Assembly: GCF_021538895.1 (NCBI RefSeq)
Contig: NZ_JADDRL010000087.1
Coordinates: 1 to 40,363 of the forward strand
Direction of reading: 5' to 3'
Source of the DNA: Streptomyces olivochromogenes
GTDB taxonomy: Bacteria > Actinomycetota > Actinomycetes > Streptomycetales > Streptomycetaceae
Length of the DNA stretch: 40,363 bases
Below are positions 33,049 through 40,363 of the stretch, piece by piece (position 1 is the stretch's first letter; each line of letters opens with the position of its first letter). The notes below the pieces were generated by a model that ran no database searches, was not told where the DNA came from, and saw only the letters and a program-made list of their open reading frames with translations. The translations under genes and the position numbers were made by a program.

Positions 33049-34109
33049 GCGAGGTCCTTTCCGATGTCGGCGAGCCGGTGCAGGGAGTCGATGATCCGGT
33101 CCCGGTCGAGGCCGAAGTCGACGAAGCAGGCGACCTCGTCGCAGCCGAGTTCGCTCAGGTCGGCGAGCAGCTTGTGGCAGGTCCCGGGCGAGCCGAGCAG
33201 CCCGCCCCAGGCCAGATAGCGCTCGAAGGCGAACTGGGCGAGCCGGTCCACGGTCTGCGCGGTCAGCGCGGCGACGCCGTTGTCCTCGCCGCGGTTGGCG
33301 GCGGTCTGCCGTACGTACGAGGTGAGGTAGTCCTTGAGCGGGTCGGCGACCAGGGAGCGGACCTCGGCGTCGTCACGGCCGACGTAGGCGTGGGTCATGA
33401 GGGTGACGGTGGGCGCCGGTGACTCGCCGGTCTGCGTCGGGGCCGCCGCGAACGCCTCCCGGTAGGTGTGGACGCGCTCGGCGAGATCCTCCCGGCGCTG
33501 TCCGACGGTCGCCGCGAGCACGCCCGTGCGCAGCCGGCCCGCCGCCTCCCAGGTGGCCGGCGAGCCGGAACTCGTCATCCACAGGGGCAGCGCCGGCTGC
33601 ACCGGGCGCGGTTGCGGGCGTACGGCGACCCGGCGGCCGGTGCCGTCGGTGAACTCCGCCTCCTCGCCGGCCCACAGCCGGCGCAGCAGCGGGATGTCGC
33701 GCAGGGCGCGCTCGCGCCGGTCGGCGTAGTGGCCGGGTGCGAGGACGAAGTCCGTGGAGTGCCAGCCGGTGGCCACCGACAGACCGGCCCGCCCGTGCGA
33801 GAGGTTGTCGACGACCGACCAGTCCTCGGCCACCCGCAACGGATGGTGCAACGGCAGTACGGCGCTGCCGGCCCGCAGCGCGATCCGCTCGGTCGCGACC
33901 GCGAGGGCCGCGCTGAGCACCGGCGGGCTCGGGAAGATCTGGCCGACCTGCTGGAAGTGCCGCTCCGGCGTCCACACGGCGTGGAAGCCGAGCCGGTCGG
34001 CGGCGCGGGCGATGGCCAGGATGTCCTCGTACCGCGCCGCGTGGTCCGCCCCGGAGGGATCCGTCCCGCCGGTCGGATAGGACCCGAAGAACATCACGCT
34101 CAGCTTCAC
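33045..34109 (-). CDS. MupA/Atu3671-type luciferase-like FMN monooxygenase
   Basis: 354 residues, TIM-barrel luciferase-like monooxygenase of the group embedded in natural-product assembly lines. Features: VMFFGSYPTGG at the start, LGFHAVWTPERHFQQVGQIF, LRAGSAVLPLHHPLRVAEDW, LSHGRAGLSVATGWHSTDFV and PLWMTSSGSPATWEAAGRL. The N-terminal motif and PERHF segment fit the secondary-metabolite LLM subfamily better than F420-dependent relatives. It lies between NRPS genes, overlapping both by four bases (GTGA and ATGA), and so is coexpressed with them. It likely oxidises a carrier-bound amino acid or peptide, for example by hydroxylation or oxidative rearrangement; the reaction is not predictable. 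Start GTG at 34107-34109. Confidence 0.88.
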   Translation of the reverse strand: MKLSVMFFGSYPTGGTDPSGADHAARYEDILAIARAADRLGFHAVWTPERHFQQVGQIFPSPPVLSAALAVATERIALRAGSAVLPLHHPLRVAEDWSVVDNLSHGRAGLSVATGWHSTDFVLAPGHYADRRERALRDIPLLRRLWAGEEAEFTDGTGRRVAVRPQPRPVQPALPLWMTSSGSPATWEAAGRLRTGVLAATVGQRREDLAERVHTYREAFAAAPTQTGESPAPTVTLMTHAYVGRDDAEVRSLVADPLKDYLTSYVRQTAANRGEDNGVAALTAQTVDRLAQFAFERYLAWGGLLGSPGTCHKLLADLSELGCDEVACFVDFGLDRDRIIDSLHRLADIGKDLA

Positions 34110-37100
34110 GACGATTCCCCCGTTGTCTCCCGCGCCGTGTCGCGGGTCGTCCCCTGCCGCCCGGCCTGTGGCGTGCGGCGGGTCGAGCGGGGACGCGCCG
34201 GGATCGGCGCGTCCTTCGGGCCGCTGCCGATCGCGCGGGCGAGCGCGGCGGCGGTCGGCGCGGTGAAGAGCTGCGCCGCCGTCACCGCGAGCCCCGCCTC
34301 CCGGCCCAGCCGGGCGGCCGCGCGGATCGCCGTCAGCGAGTTGCCGCCCAGCGCGAAGAAGTCGGCGTGCGCGTCGACGTGGTCGAGCCCGAGCACCTCC
34401 GCCCAGACGGCGGCGATACGGCGGGACAGGTCGGTGCGCCCGGCCGGGCCGGCGGGGGACACCTCGCGCGGGGCCGGGACGGCGGCGGGCGTCGCCTCCG
34501 GACCGTGCGGCGGGGCGAGTCGGCCGACCGGTGTGTCCGGCGCGGCGCCCGCCATCCGCCGCAGCACGGTCACGAACGTGTCGGCCAGCCACCCGGCCGT
34601 CTCGGCCGTGAAGGCCCCGGTCCGGTACTCCAGCGCCACGGTCAGCCCCGTGGGCACGCGGCCGGGTCCGTGCTCGTCCGTCACCTCCAGCAGCAGGTCG
34701 AAGCGGGCCGGACCGGGCCGCAGCACCTCGACCCGGGCGTCCACGCCCGGCAGGTCCGGCTCCGGGCGGGCGTTGTTCTGCAGCACCAGGACCACGTCGG
34801 TGAAGGGGTTACGGCCCGGCAGCCGTACGGGATTCACCGCGTCCACGACCCGCTCGAAGGGCACGTCCTGGTGGTCGAACGCGGCGAGGTCGGTCTCCCG
34901 GACCCGGGCCAGCAGCTCCCCGAGGGAGGGGTCGCCGGTGAGATCCGTGCGCAGCACCAGGAAGTTGACGAAGAAGCCGACGAGGTCGGTCAGGTCCGCG
35001 TCGCCGGTCCGCCCGGCGACGGCCGTGCCGATCGGCAGGTCCTCGCCCGCACCGGCGCGCGCCAGCACCACACCCAGGGCGGTGTGCAGGACCATGAAGA
35101 GCGTGACGCCCTGCCGCTGCGCCAGCGCGGTGAGCCCGCGGTGCACGCCGGCGTCCAGGAGACGCTCGACGGTGGCGGCGGCTCCGCTGTCGGCGTCGGC
35201 CGGGGCGCCGATCGGCGTTCCGACCGGGGTGCCAGCCGTGTTCCGGCGGGGTAGGGACAGCCCGGCGGGCAGCCCCTCCAGCGTGGTCCGCCAGTGCTCC
35301 AGCCGCCCGGGATCCAGGCGTTCCCGCAGCGCGTGGTCCGCGTACTGCACGGGTGCCGGGGGCAGCGCCTTGCCCGCGTACGCCTGCGAGAGGTCTCGCA
35401 GCAGTGGCGCCAACGACCAGCCGTCGAGCGCGATGTGATGCGTCCTCAGCATCAGAACGTGCGCACCCGGACGGTCGGTGAGGGTGAACAGCACCGTCCC
35501 GAAGGGCGGTTCGGACGCGAGGTCGAACGGCCGGGACGCCGTCTCGGCGATCCGCGCCTCCAGCTCGTCCGCCCGGACCGGGACGCGCGTGAACGGCGGT
35601 GCCCCGACGGGCAGGACGCGCTGCACCGGCTCCCCGTCGACCTCGTCGAACACCGTGCGGAGCACCTCGTGCCGGGCGACCACCTCGCCCACCGCACGCT
35701 CCAGGGCCTCCGGGTCCAGGTCGCCGTCGAGCCGTACCAGAACCGGCAGGTGGTAGGCCGCGCCCGCGCCCAGGCGGTCCAGCGACCACAGGCGGCGCTG
35801 CGCGGAGGACACCGGCAAGGGGTGCGGGCGCGGTGCTGACCCGGCGGCCTCGACAGGGGTGAACTCGGGCAGCAGACGGGCGAGTTCGGCGACCGTCGGG
35901 GTCTCGAAGAGCTGCCGGATGCCCGGGGCCGCGCCGAGCCGGCCGTGCATCCGGCCGATGAGCCGCGCCGCGAGCAGAGAATTGCCGCCCAGGTCGAAGA
36001 AGTCGTGCTCGATGCCGACCGACTCCACGCCGAGCACCTCCGCGAACAGCGCGCACAGCTCCCGCTCGGTGTCGTCGCGCGGGGCGCGGGCCACGGACAC
36101 GGCCGCCGGCCCGGGCCCGGCCGACGGCTCGGGCAGGGCGGCCCGGTCCAGCTTGCCGTTCGGGGTCAGGGGCAGCGCCGCCAGCGGCACGAAGAGCGAG
36201 GGCACCATGAAGTCCGGCAGCACCGAGGCGGCGTACTCCCGCAGCCGTACCTCCTCCCGGGCGACCACGTAGGCGACCAGGCGCTGCCCGTCGCCCCGCG
36301 GGTCAGGACCGGCGACCACCGCCACCTGCTCGACGCCCGGACACCGTGCCAGCACCGCCTGCACCTCGCCCGGCTCCACCCGGAACCCGCGGATCTTCAC
36401 CTGCGTGTCCACCCGGCCGAGGAACTCCAGGGCGCCGTCGGCCCGGCGTCGGCCGCGGTCGCCGGTGCGGTACATCCGGCTGCCCGGCGGGCCGTACGGA
36501 TTGGGTACGAACCGTTCGGCGGTCACCCCGGGCTGGCCCAGGTAGCCGAGCGCCAGCCCGGCCCCGGCGGCGTACAACTCGCCCGTCCCGCCCGGGGGAA
36601 CGGGGCGCAGCCGCTCGTCGAGGACCAGCACCTCCTTGTCCTTCAGCGTCCAGCCGACGGGCACCGCCTCCTGGGCGGCGTCCACCAGGGACACGGGGTA
36701 CGTGGTGAGGAACACCATGCCCTCGACGGGGCCGTAGCCGTTGCGCAGCCGCAGCGCCGGCCGGCGGCGCAGGGCCCGGCCGACGTGCACGGGGGAGAGC
36801 GCCTCGCCGCCGACGATGACCTGGCGCAGGCCGTCCAGGGCGGCCGGGTACTCGTCCACGACGACGTTGAAGAGGCTGCTGGAGAGGTAGGCGTGGGTGA
36901 CGCCGTGCTCGCGGATCAGTCGCTGCATCACCAGGGGTTCGGGGCGGCCGGGCGGGTGCAGCACACAGGTGCCGCCGTTCAGGAGCGGCCCCCACAGCTC
37001 CAGGGCGAAGGCGTCCCAGGACACCGGGGCGCACTGCAACCAGACCTCCCCGGGACCGAAGCCCGCGAAGTCCTGCCCGACCAGGGTGTCGACGACCGCG

Positions 37101-37642
37101 CCGTGCGGGGCCGCGATGCCCTTGGGGCGGCCGGTGGAGCCGGAGGTGAACATCGCGCAGGCGATGCCGTCGGGATGGACACGCGGGCGCCGTGCGGCGG
37201 GGCTCGCCTCCGGGGCCTGTACGGGCACTTGGCGCACGCCGGGCGCGAAGGACGCCGTCGACCCGGAAGCCTCCGACCCGGATGCCTTCGACCCGGATCC
37301 CTCCGACCCGGACACGATCGTGCCGAGCCCGGCGTCCGCCGCCATGGCCCGCAGGCGTGCCTCGGGCAGTGCGGGGTCGAGGACCACATAGCCGCCGCCG
37401 GCCTTGAGCACCGCGAGCAGCGCCACCACCATCCGCGCGCCGCGCTCCAGACACACGCCCACCAGGTCGCCGCCGCGCACCCCGGCCGCCGTCAGCCGAT
37501 CGGCGAGGGTCTCCGCCCGCCCGTTCAGCTCCTCGTACGTCAGCGGTCCCGAGCCGTCGACCACCGCGACGGCCCCCGGGCACCGCCCGGCCTGGTACGC
37601 GAACACCTCGTGCACACAGGCACCCCGCCACCCCGTGGTCAC
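34106..37642 (-). CDS. Nonribosomal peptide synthetase, loading A-T followed by C-T
   Basis: About 1178 residues. It opens with an adenylation domain and no condensation domain, as in loading modules: LTYEELNGRAETLADRL, FTSGSTGRPKGIAAPHG, GYGPVEGMVFLTTYPVS, YRTGDRGRRRADGA and PNGKLDRAALPEP. Carrier T1 is DFFDLGGNSLLAARLIG (Ser about 554). A condensation domain (about 605-1040) has HHIALDGWS near 737. Carrier T2 is DFFALGGNSLTAIRAAAR (Ser about 1098). No adenylation domain lies between C and T2, so module 2 cannot load itself. My specificity reading is D-A-L-Y-I-G-G-V-F-K, seven of ten shared with the valine code D-A-L-W-L-G-G-T-F-K. I chose GTG at 37642 with AGGGGCGG upstream; a GTG at 37675 is possible. 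Confidence 0.9.
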   Translation of the reverse strand: MTTGWRGACVHEVFAYQAGRCPGAVAVVDGSGPLTYEELNGRAETLADRLTAAGVRGGDLVGVCLERGARMVVALLAVLKAGGGYVVLDPALPEARLRAMAADAGLGTIVSGSEGSGSKASGSEASGSTASFAPGVRQVPVQAPEASPAARRPRVHPDGIACAMFTSGSTGRPKGIAAPHGAVVDTLVGQDFAGFGPGEVWLQCAPVSWDAFALELWGPLLNGGTCVLHPPGRPEPLVMQRLIREHGVTHAYLSSSLFNVVVDEYPAALDGLRQVIVGGEALSPVHVGRALRRRPALRLRNGYGPVEGMVFLTTYPVSLVDAAQEAVPVGWTLKDKEVLVLDERLRPVPPGGTGELYAAGAGLALGYLGQPGVTAERFVPNPYGPPGSRMYRTGDRGRRRADGALEFLGRVDTQVKIRGFRVEPGEVQAVLARCPGVEQVAVVAGPDPRGDGQRLVAYVVAREEVRLREYAASVLPDFMVPSLFVPLAALPLTPNGKLDRAALPEPSAGPGPAAVSVARAPRDDTERELCALFAEVLGVESVGIEHDFFDLGGNSLLAARLIGRMHGRLGAAPGIRQLFETPTVAELARLLPEFTPVEAAGSAPRPHPLPVSSAQRRLWSLDRLGAGAAYHLPVLVRLDGDLDPEALERAVGEVVARHEVLRTVFDEVDGEPVQRVLPVGAPPFTRVPVRADELEARIAETASRPFDLASEPPFGTVLFTLTDRPGAHVLMLRTHHIALDGWSLAPLLRDLSQAYAGKALPPAPVQYADHALRERLDPGRLEHWRTTLEGLPAGLSLPRRNTAGTPVGTPIGAPADADSGAAATVERLLDAGVHRGLTALAQRQGVTLFMVLHTALGVVLARAGAGEDLPIGTAVAGRTGDADLTDLVGFFVNFLVLRTDLTGDPSLGELLARVRETDLAAFDHQDVPFERVVDAVNPVRLPGRNPFTDVVLVLQNNARPEPDLPGVDARVEVLRPGPARFDLLLEVTDEHGPGRVPTGLTVALEYRTGAFTAETAGWLADTFVTVLRRMAGAAPDTPVGRLAPPHGPEATPAAVPAPREVSPAGPAGRTDLSRRIAAVWAEVLGLDHVDAHADFFALGGNSLTAIRAAARLGREAGLAVTAAQLFTAPTAAALARAIGSGPKDAPIPARPRSTRRTPQAGRQGTTRDTARETTGESS

Positions 37643-37647
37643 GTCGG

Positions 37648-37749
37648 CTACCGCCCCTGTATGCCCGCGGGCCACGGAGAGTGCCGCCGCTCGTCGTCGA
37701 CCGGGACCAGGCAGGTGACGGAGTCGCCCTCGAACGGATTGCCGGCCAT
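37648..37749 (-). pseudogene. Truncated MbtH-like protein (33 residues)
   Basis: The frame reads MAGNPFEGDSVTCLVPVDDE and continues RRHSPWPAGIQGR before a TAG. This matches the N-terminal half of MbtH proteins (M-x-NPF, then N-x-E-x-QHS-LWP), with SPWP in place of SLWP. The rest of the roughly 65-70-residue family, including the W-T-x-x-RP helix region, is missing in every frame before the NRPS begins 5 bases later. The ribosome-binding site AAGGAAGG, 6 bases before the ATG, is excellent, so the peptide may still be made. Family knowledge: MbtH proteins bind adenylation domains and support their folding or activity. A truncated form probably cannot, so another MbtH elsewhere in the genome may serve. 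A deletion joining mbtH to the NRPS gene is the likely history. Confidence 0.7.
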
Positions 37750-37768
37750 GTGAGCCTTCCTTGTCGTG

Positions 37769-39232
37769 TCAGTGCTGAGGTGCCTTTTCGTTCTTGACAG
37801 GTACGGCCATGTCGCCGGAGGCGTCGTCGGCGCCGGCCGCGTCCAGGGCACGCACGGGACGGCGGGCCAGGCCCCACAGCGCGACGACGACCCCGCACAC
37901 GCCCGCCAGGAGCAGCAGGGCCGCCATGCCGCTGCCCCGGCCCTCCCCGACCACGGGGGCGAGCACTCCGGTGACGCCGCTGTGCGTCCGTGCCTGCGGT
38001 TCGAAGACGCGGTCGGCGAGCGGGCCGGAGATGCCCATCGCGACGGGCACCGAGAGGTCGGACAGGAACGCCTCGGCGCCGAACACCCGGCCCTGGAGCC
38101 GCTCTTCGACCTCGGCCTGGAGGATCGACTGGAAGGAGCTGTTGACCACGGGCATCAGCAGTGCCCCCAGCAGGATCGCCGTGCACCAGCCGAGGGCGCT
38201 GTGCGCGGCGGCCATGCCGATCTGGGCGCTCACGCACATGCCGACGATGCCCAGCATCATGCCGCGCGCCCGCCGCCGCGGTCCGCCCCACGCGGCCGTC
38301 ATCAGCCCGCCGCCCAGGCCGCCCACTCCCATGCAGGTGGTGACCGCGGCGAGCGTCCCCGAACTCCCGCCGGAACGCGCGAGGACCATCGGCGGGATCA
38401 CCGCGAACCCGGTCACCATCACGAGGTTGGCCGCGCTGGAGACCACGACGAGGGCACGCAGCCCCGGCCGGGTGAACAACACCCGCAATCCGTCGAGGGA
38501 TTCGGCGAGGATGCCACGGCGGGGCGGTGCTTCGGATTCACCGGCGTCGGCGTGGGTGCTGGTGCTGGTGTCGGCGGAGGCCGCGGCGTCATCGGAGGCT
38601 GCGACGGCTCCCGTGTCCGCGGCGTCCCCGGTGTCCGTCGCCCCGAACCGCGTCACCCGTACCACCGTCAGCGCCACCACGAAGCTGGCCAGATCCAGCC
38701 AGATGATCGTGCCGATGCCGGACAGGGCGATGACCAGTCCGCCCAGGGCCGGGCCGCAGATTTCGGAGCCCGTACGGGCGGAGGAGATCAGGCCGTTGGC
38801 CCGCTGGTACTGGTCCTTGCGCACGAGCAGCGGCACAGCCGAGAGAAGGGCGGGGTTCTGGAAGGCCGCACAGGCGCCCAACAGGGCGACGGTGACATAT
38901 ATCTGCCAGGTGTGCAGAGTGGCGACGAGTTGTAACAGGCCCAGCACCGCGACCACCGTGAGGCCGCCGAGGTCCGCGAACTGGAGCGCGGTGCGCTTGC
39001 TGACCCGGTCGATGAGCGCGCCCGCGACGGGGGAGAGCAGGATCTCCGGCACCACCGCGCACAGGGACAGCAGCACCACCGGTGTGGCGCGTTCGCTGTT
39101 CGTCCAGGCCTGCACGATGAAGGCGAAACGGAGCGCCGAATTCCCTACAAGGGAAACGACGTGACCGCACCACAACCTGGTGAACGGACCCATGCCGGAG
39201 AACGCTCGGACGGCTTTCCTGTCGCTGGGCAT
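37769..39232 (-). CDS. MFS transporter, likely exporter of the cluster product
   Basis: 487 residues with about 12 hydrophobic segments and a soluble Asp/Ala/Thr-rich loop in the middle (about 195-240). Typical of the MFS drug-efflux branch: FTRLWCGHVVSLVGNSALRF at the N-terminus, VAGALIDRVSKRTALQFADL (the loop 2-3 motif A region) and CMGVGGLGGGLMTAAWGGPR. It is the first gene of the operon; its stop is 19 bases before the MbtH remnant. Self-resistance or product export is inferred from position. The start at 39232 is the longest frame; AGGAAGGG lies 16 bases upstream, rather far, and an ATG at 39193 is an alternative. Confidence 0.85.
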   Translation of the reverse strand: MPSDRKAVRAFSGMGPFTRLWCGHVVSLVGNSALRFAFIVQAWTNSERATPVVLLSLCAVVPEILLSPVAGALIDRVSKRTALQFADLGGLTVVAVLGLLQLVATLHTWQIYVTVALLGACAAFQNPALLSAVPLLVRKDQYQRANGLISSARTGSEICGPALGGLVIALSGIGTIIWLDLASFVVALTVVRVTRFGATDTGDAADTGAVAASDDAAASADTSTSTHADAGESEAPPRRGILAESLDGLRVLFTRPGLRALVVVSSAANLVMVTGFAVIPPMVLARSGGSSGTLAAVTTCMGVGGLGGGLMTAAWGGPRRRARGMMLGIVGMCVSAQIGMAAAHSALGWCTAILLGALLMPVVNSSFQSILQAEVEERLQGRVFGAEAFLSDLSVPVAMGISGPLADRVFEPQARTHSGVTGVLAPVVGEGRGSGMAALLLLAGVCGVVVALWGLARRPVRALDAAGADDASGDMAVPVKNEKAPQH

Positions 39233-39304
39233 GACGGTGGGTGTGGTCCCTTCCTCGGCGCTGCCGGGAGTGAATCATGGAACGTTCGACGGAAGGACGG
39301 AATC

Positions 39305-39320
39305 CGTAGTAATGCCTACG
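39305..39320. promoter_or_regulatory. Inverted repeat upstream of the MFS gene
   Basis: CGTAG (39305-39309) and CTACG (39316-39320) are perfect 5-base arms around TAATGC, 73 bases upstream of the MFS start. Just beyond lies CGTAACGTGA followed by CGTAA, a direct repeat 10 bases apart (39331 and 39341). Candidate operator. Confidence 0.35.
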
Positions 39321-39404
39321 ACGGCCATTTCGTAACGTGACGTAAAGGCGATTTTAGGCCTTCTTTGCGTGTCGGCCGTGGGCGGCAATCGGAGAAGCGG
39401 CTTC

Positions 39405-39430
39405 GCGCATGATTTCCGCCATCCATGCGC
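39405..39430. promoter_or_regulatory. Inverted repeat upstream of the cluster regulator
   Basis: GCGCATG (39405-39411) and CATGCGC (39424-39430) form perfect 7-base arms with a 12-base spacer, 71 bases before the regulator start. Candidate operator, perhaps for autoregulation. Confidence 0.4.
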
Positions 39431-39500
39431 ATAGATCACCGCAAGGCCGTCCCGTCGTAAGGGGCGGCTTCCGCGAGTGGAGTTTGCAAAGGGTCGCCGC

Positions 39501-40363
39501 ATGAAAAACAACCGCGCGTGCGCGGACTGCCGTACGCCTCTCGCGACGGCCGGAACTCCGAATGGCCGGCCGGCGAAGTACTGCTCGAACGCGTGCCGGC
39601 AACGCGCGTACCGCAGGCGACGGTACGAGACCGCGCGCGAGCCGCGGTCGAGCCCCGGCCTGCTCGACGGCGAAGGCGCGGGACGCCGCGGCGCGGGCGT
39701 GTTCGTGGGGCGCCACGGCGAAATGGCCGAGCTCGACGTACTTCTCGCCAGGGAAAGAGTGGTGACCCTGATCGGCCGGGCGGGCGTGGGCAAGACGCGA
39801 CTCGCCTTCGAGTACCTCGCCGCCGACGGCGCGCGTTTCACCGAAGTCCACCGCGTCGACACGGACGCGCCGCACGAGAACGCCATGACCGACGGCGAGC
39901 TCCTATTCTCAGCCATATCGAGAAAATCGGCCATATTGAGAAAGGAGGAAAAGGGGGATTCGGGAGGGGTCCTGGTGTTCCTGGACGGTTGTGAGCGCCA
40001 CCCGGGCGCCCGCGCCCGGCTGGCCCGGCGGCTGCTCTCCCGGTACCCGGGAATCCGGTTGCTGCTCACCTCGCGGGAACCGCTCGGCGTACCGGGCGAA
40101 GTGCCGCTGCCACTCGGCCCGCTGGGGCTGCCGGACGGCGGCCGGGAGAGGAGCGCGGACGTCCTGCCCGACGCCGTCCGGCTCTTCGTGGAACGGGCCC
40201 GCGCGGCGGACGGTGGATTCCGGCTGGGCCGGGACAACCTCGACGACGTCGTCGACATCTGCGCGCGGGTGGAGGGCATCCCGCTCGCCGTCGAACTGGC
40301 CGCCGGATGGGTTCGCCTGCTGTCCGTGCGCGACATCCGGACGGCGCTGGAGGACCCGTCGAC
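39501..40363 (+). CDS. P-loop ATPase transcriptional regulator with zinc-finger-like N-terminus (3' end outside window)
   Basis: The frame is open from the ATG at 39501, which has AAAGGG 7 bases upstream, to the last base of the window. Residues 1-45 hold a Cys-x2-Cys and Cys-x3-Cys motif (CADCRTPL and YCSNACRQRAYRRRR), as in many Streptomyces regulators. The ATPase follows: FVGRHGEMAELDVLLARE, Walker A GRAGVGKTRLAFEYL, Walker B VLVFLDGCE, LLLTSREPLGVPGEVPLPL and the NB-ARC-like DAVRLFVERARA. This is the core of AfsR/LuxR-LAL-type regulators; the DNA-binding output domain is not visible in the window. It is divergent from the NRPS operon and likely controls it. Residues about 138-149 are a six-residue duplication in a patch of rare codons (CTA, ATA, AGA). 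Confidence 0.8.
   Translation, partial: MKNNRACADCRTPLATAGTPNGRPAKYCSNACRQRAYRRRRYETAREPRSSPGLLDGEGAGRRGAGVFVGRHGEMAELDVLLARERVVTLIGRAGVGKTRLAFEYLAADGARFTEVHRVDTDAPHENAMTDGELLFSAISRKSAILRKEEKGDSGGVLVFLDGCERHPGARARLARRLLSRYPGIRLLLTSREPLGVPGEVPLPLGPLGLPDGGRERSADVLPDAVRLFVERARAADGGFRLGRDNLDDVVDICARVEGIPLAVELAAGWVRLLSVRDIRTALEDPS
39912..39947 (+). repeat. 18-bp in-frame tandem duplication inside the regulator gene
   Basis: GCCATATCGAGAAAATCG (39912-39929) is followed directly by GCCATATTGAGAAAGGAG (39930-39947). The two 18-base units encode AISRKS and AILRKE. The patch is strikingly AT-rich and uses codons rare in Streptomyces (two ATA, two AGA, TTG). Confidence 0.75.

Overview
The window is high-GC actinobacterial DNA (about 72% by eye) and looks like a Streptomyces chromosome. 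The signs are GC-ending codons, GTG starts, four-base ATGA/GTGA gene overlaps, a DUF2637 membrane protein, an IdeR/DmdR-type iron box, a PucR-linked xanthine dehydrogenase set and a modular NRPS cluster. I saw no tRNA, rRNA, transposase, integrase or CRISPR array.

Left part (1-22128) is accessory and housekeeping metabolism. In order it holds: the end of a PP2C-like protein, a quinone-dependent pyruvate dehydrogenase, an anti-sigma-type ATPase, a DUF2637 membrane protein, an FhuF-like ferric reductase behind an iron box, a GntR regulator, and a TPR-like protein. Next is a purine catabolism block (7980-16710): a PucR regulator divergent from FAD, 2Fe-2S and molybdopterin subunits of xanthine dehydrogenase, then a purine permease and an XdhC maturation factor. 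After that come an SRPBCC / methyltransferase / Crp operon with overlapping genes, a DUF2278 protein, a polysaccharide deacetylase broken by a short GC-palindromic insert, a phosphoribosyltransferase and a PPOX-class F420-type protein.

Right part (22091-40363) is a compact NRPS-PKS cluster. Eight minus-strand genes appear to form one operon transcribed from about 39.2 kb down to 22.1 kb: MFS exporter, a 33-residue MbtH remnant, NRPS A-T-C-T, a luciferase-like monooxygenase, NRPS C-A-T-E, NRPS C-A-T, a KS-ACP protein with no acyltransferase, and a cytosolic PBP/beta-lactamase-fold serine hydrolase. The six genes from the first NRPS onward overlap one another by 4 to 8 bases. A divergent regulator (zinc-finger-like N-terminus plus P-loop ATPase, cut by the window end) faces the operon across a 268-base region with two inverted repeats.

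The assembly line is unusual in several ways. It starts with an adenylation domain, and its second module has no adenylation domain. It contains one epimerase, ends in an AT-less ketosynthase module, and has no type I thioesterase. My inference is that the stand-alone serine hydrolase releases the product, as SurE-type enzymes do in surugamide-like pathways. I cannot name the product.
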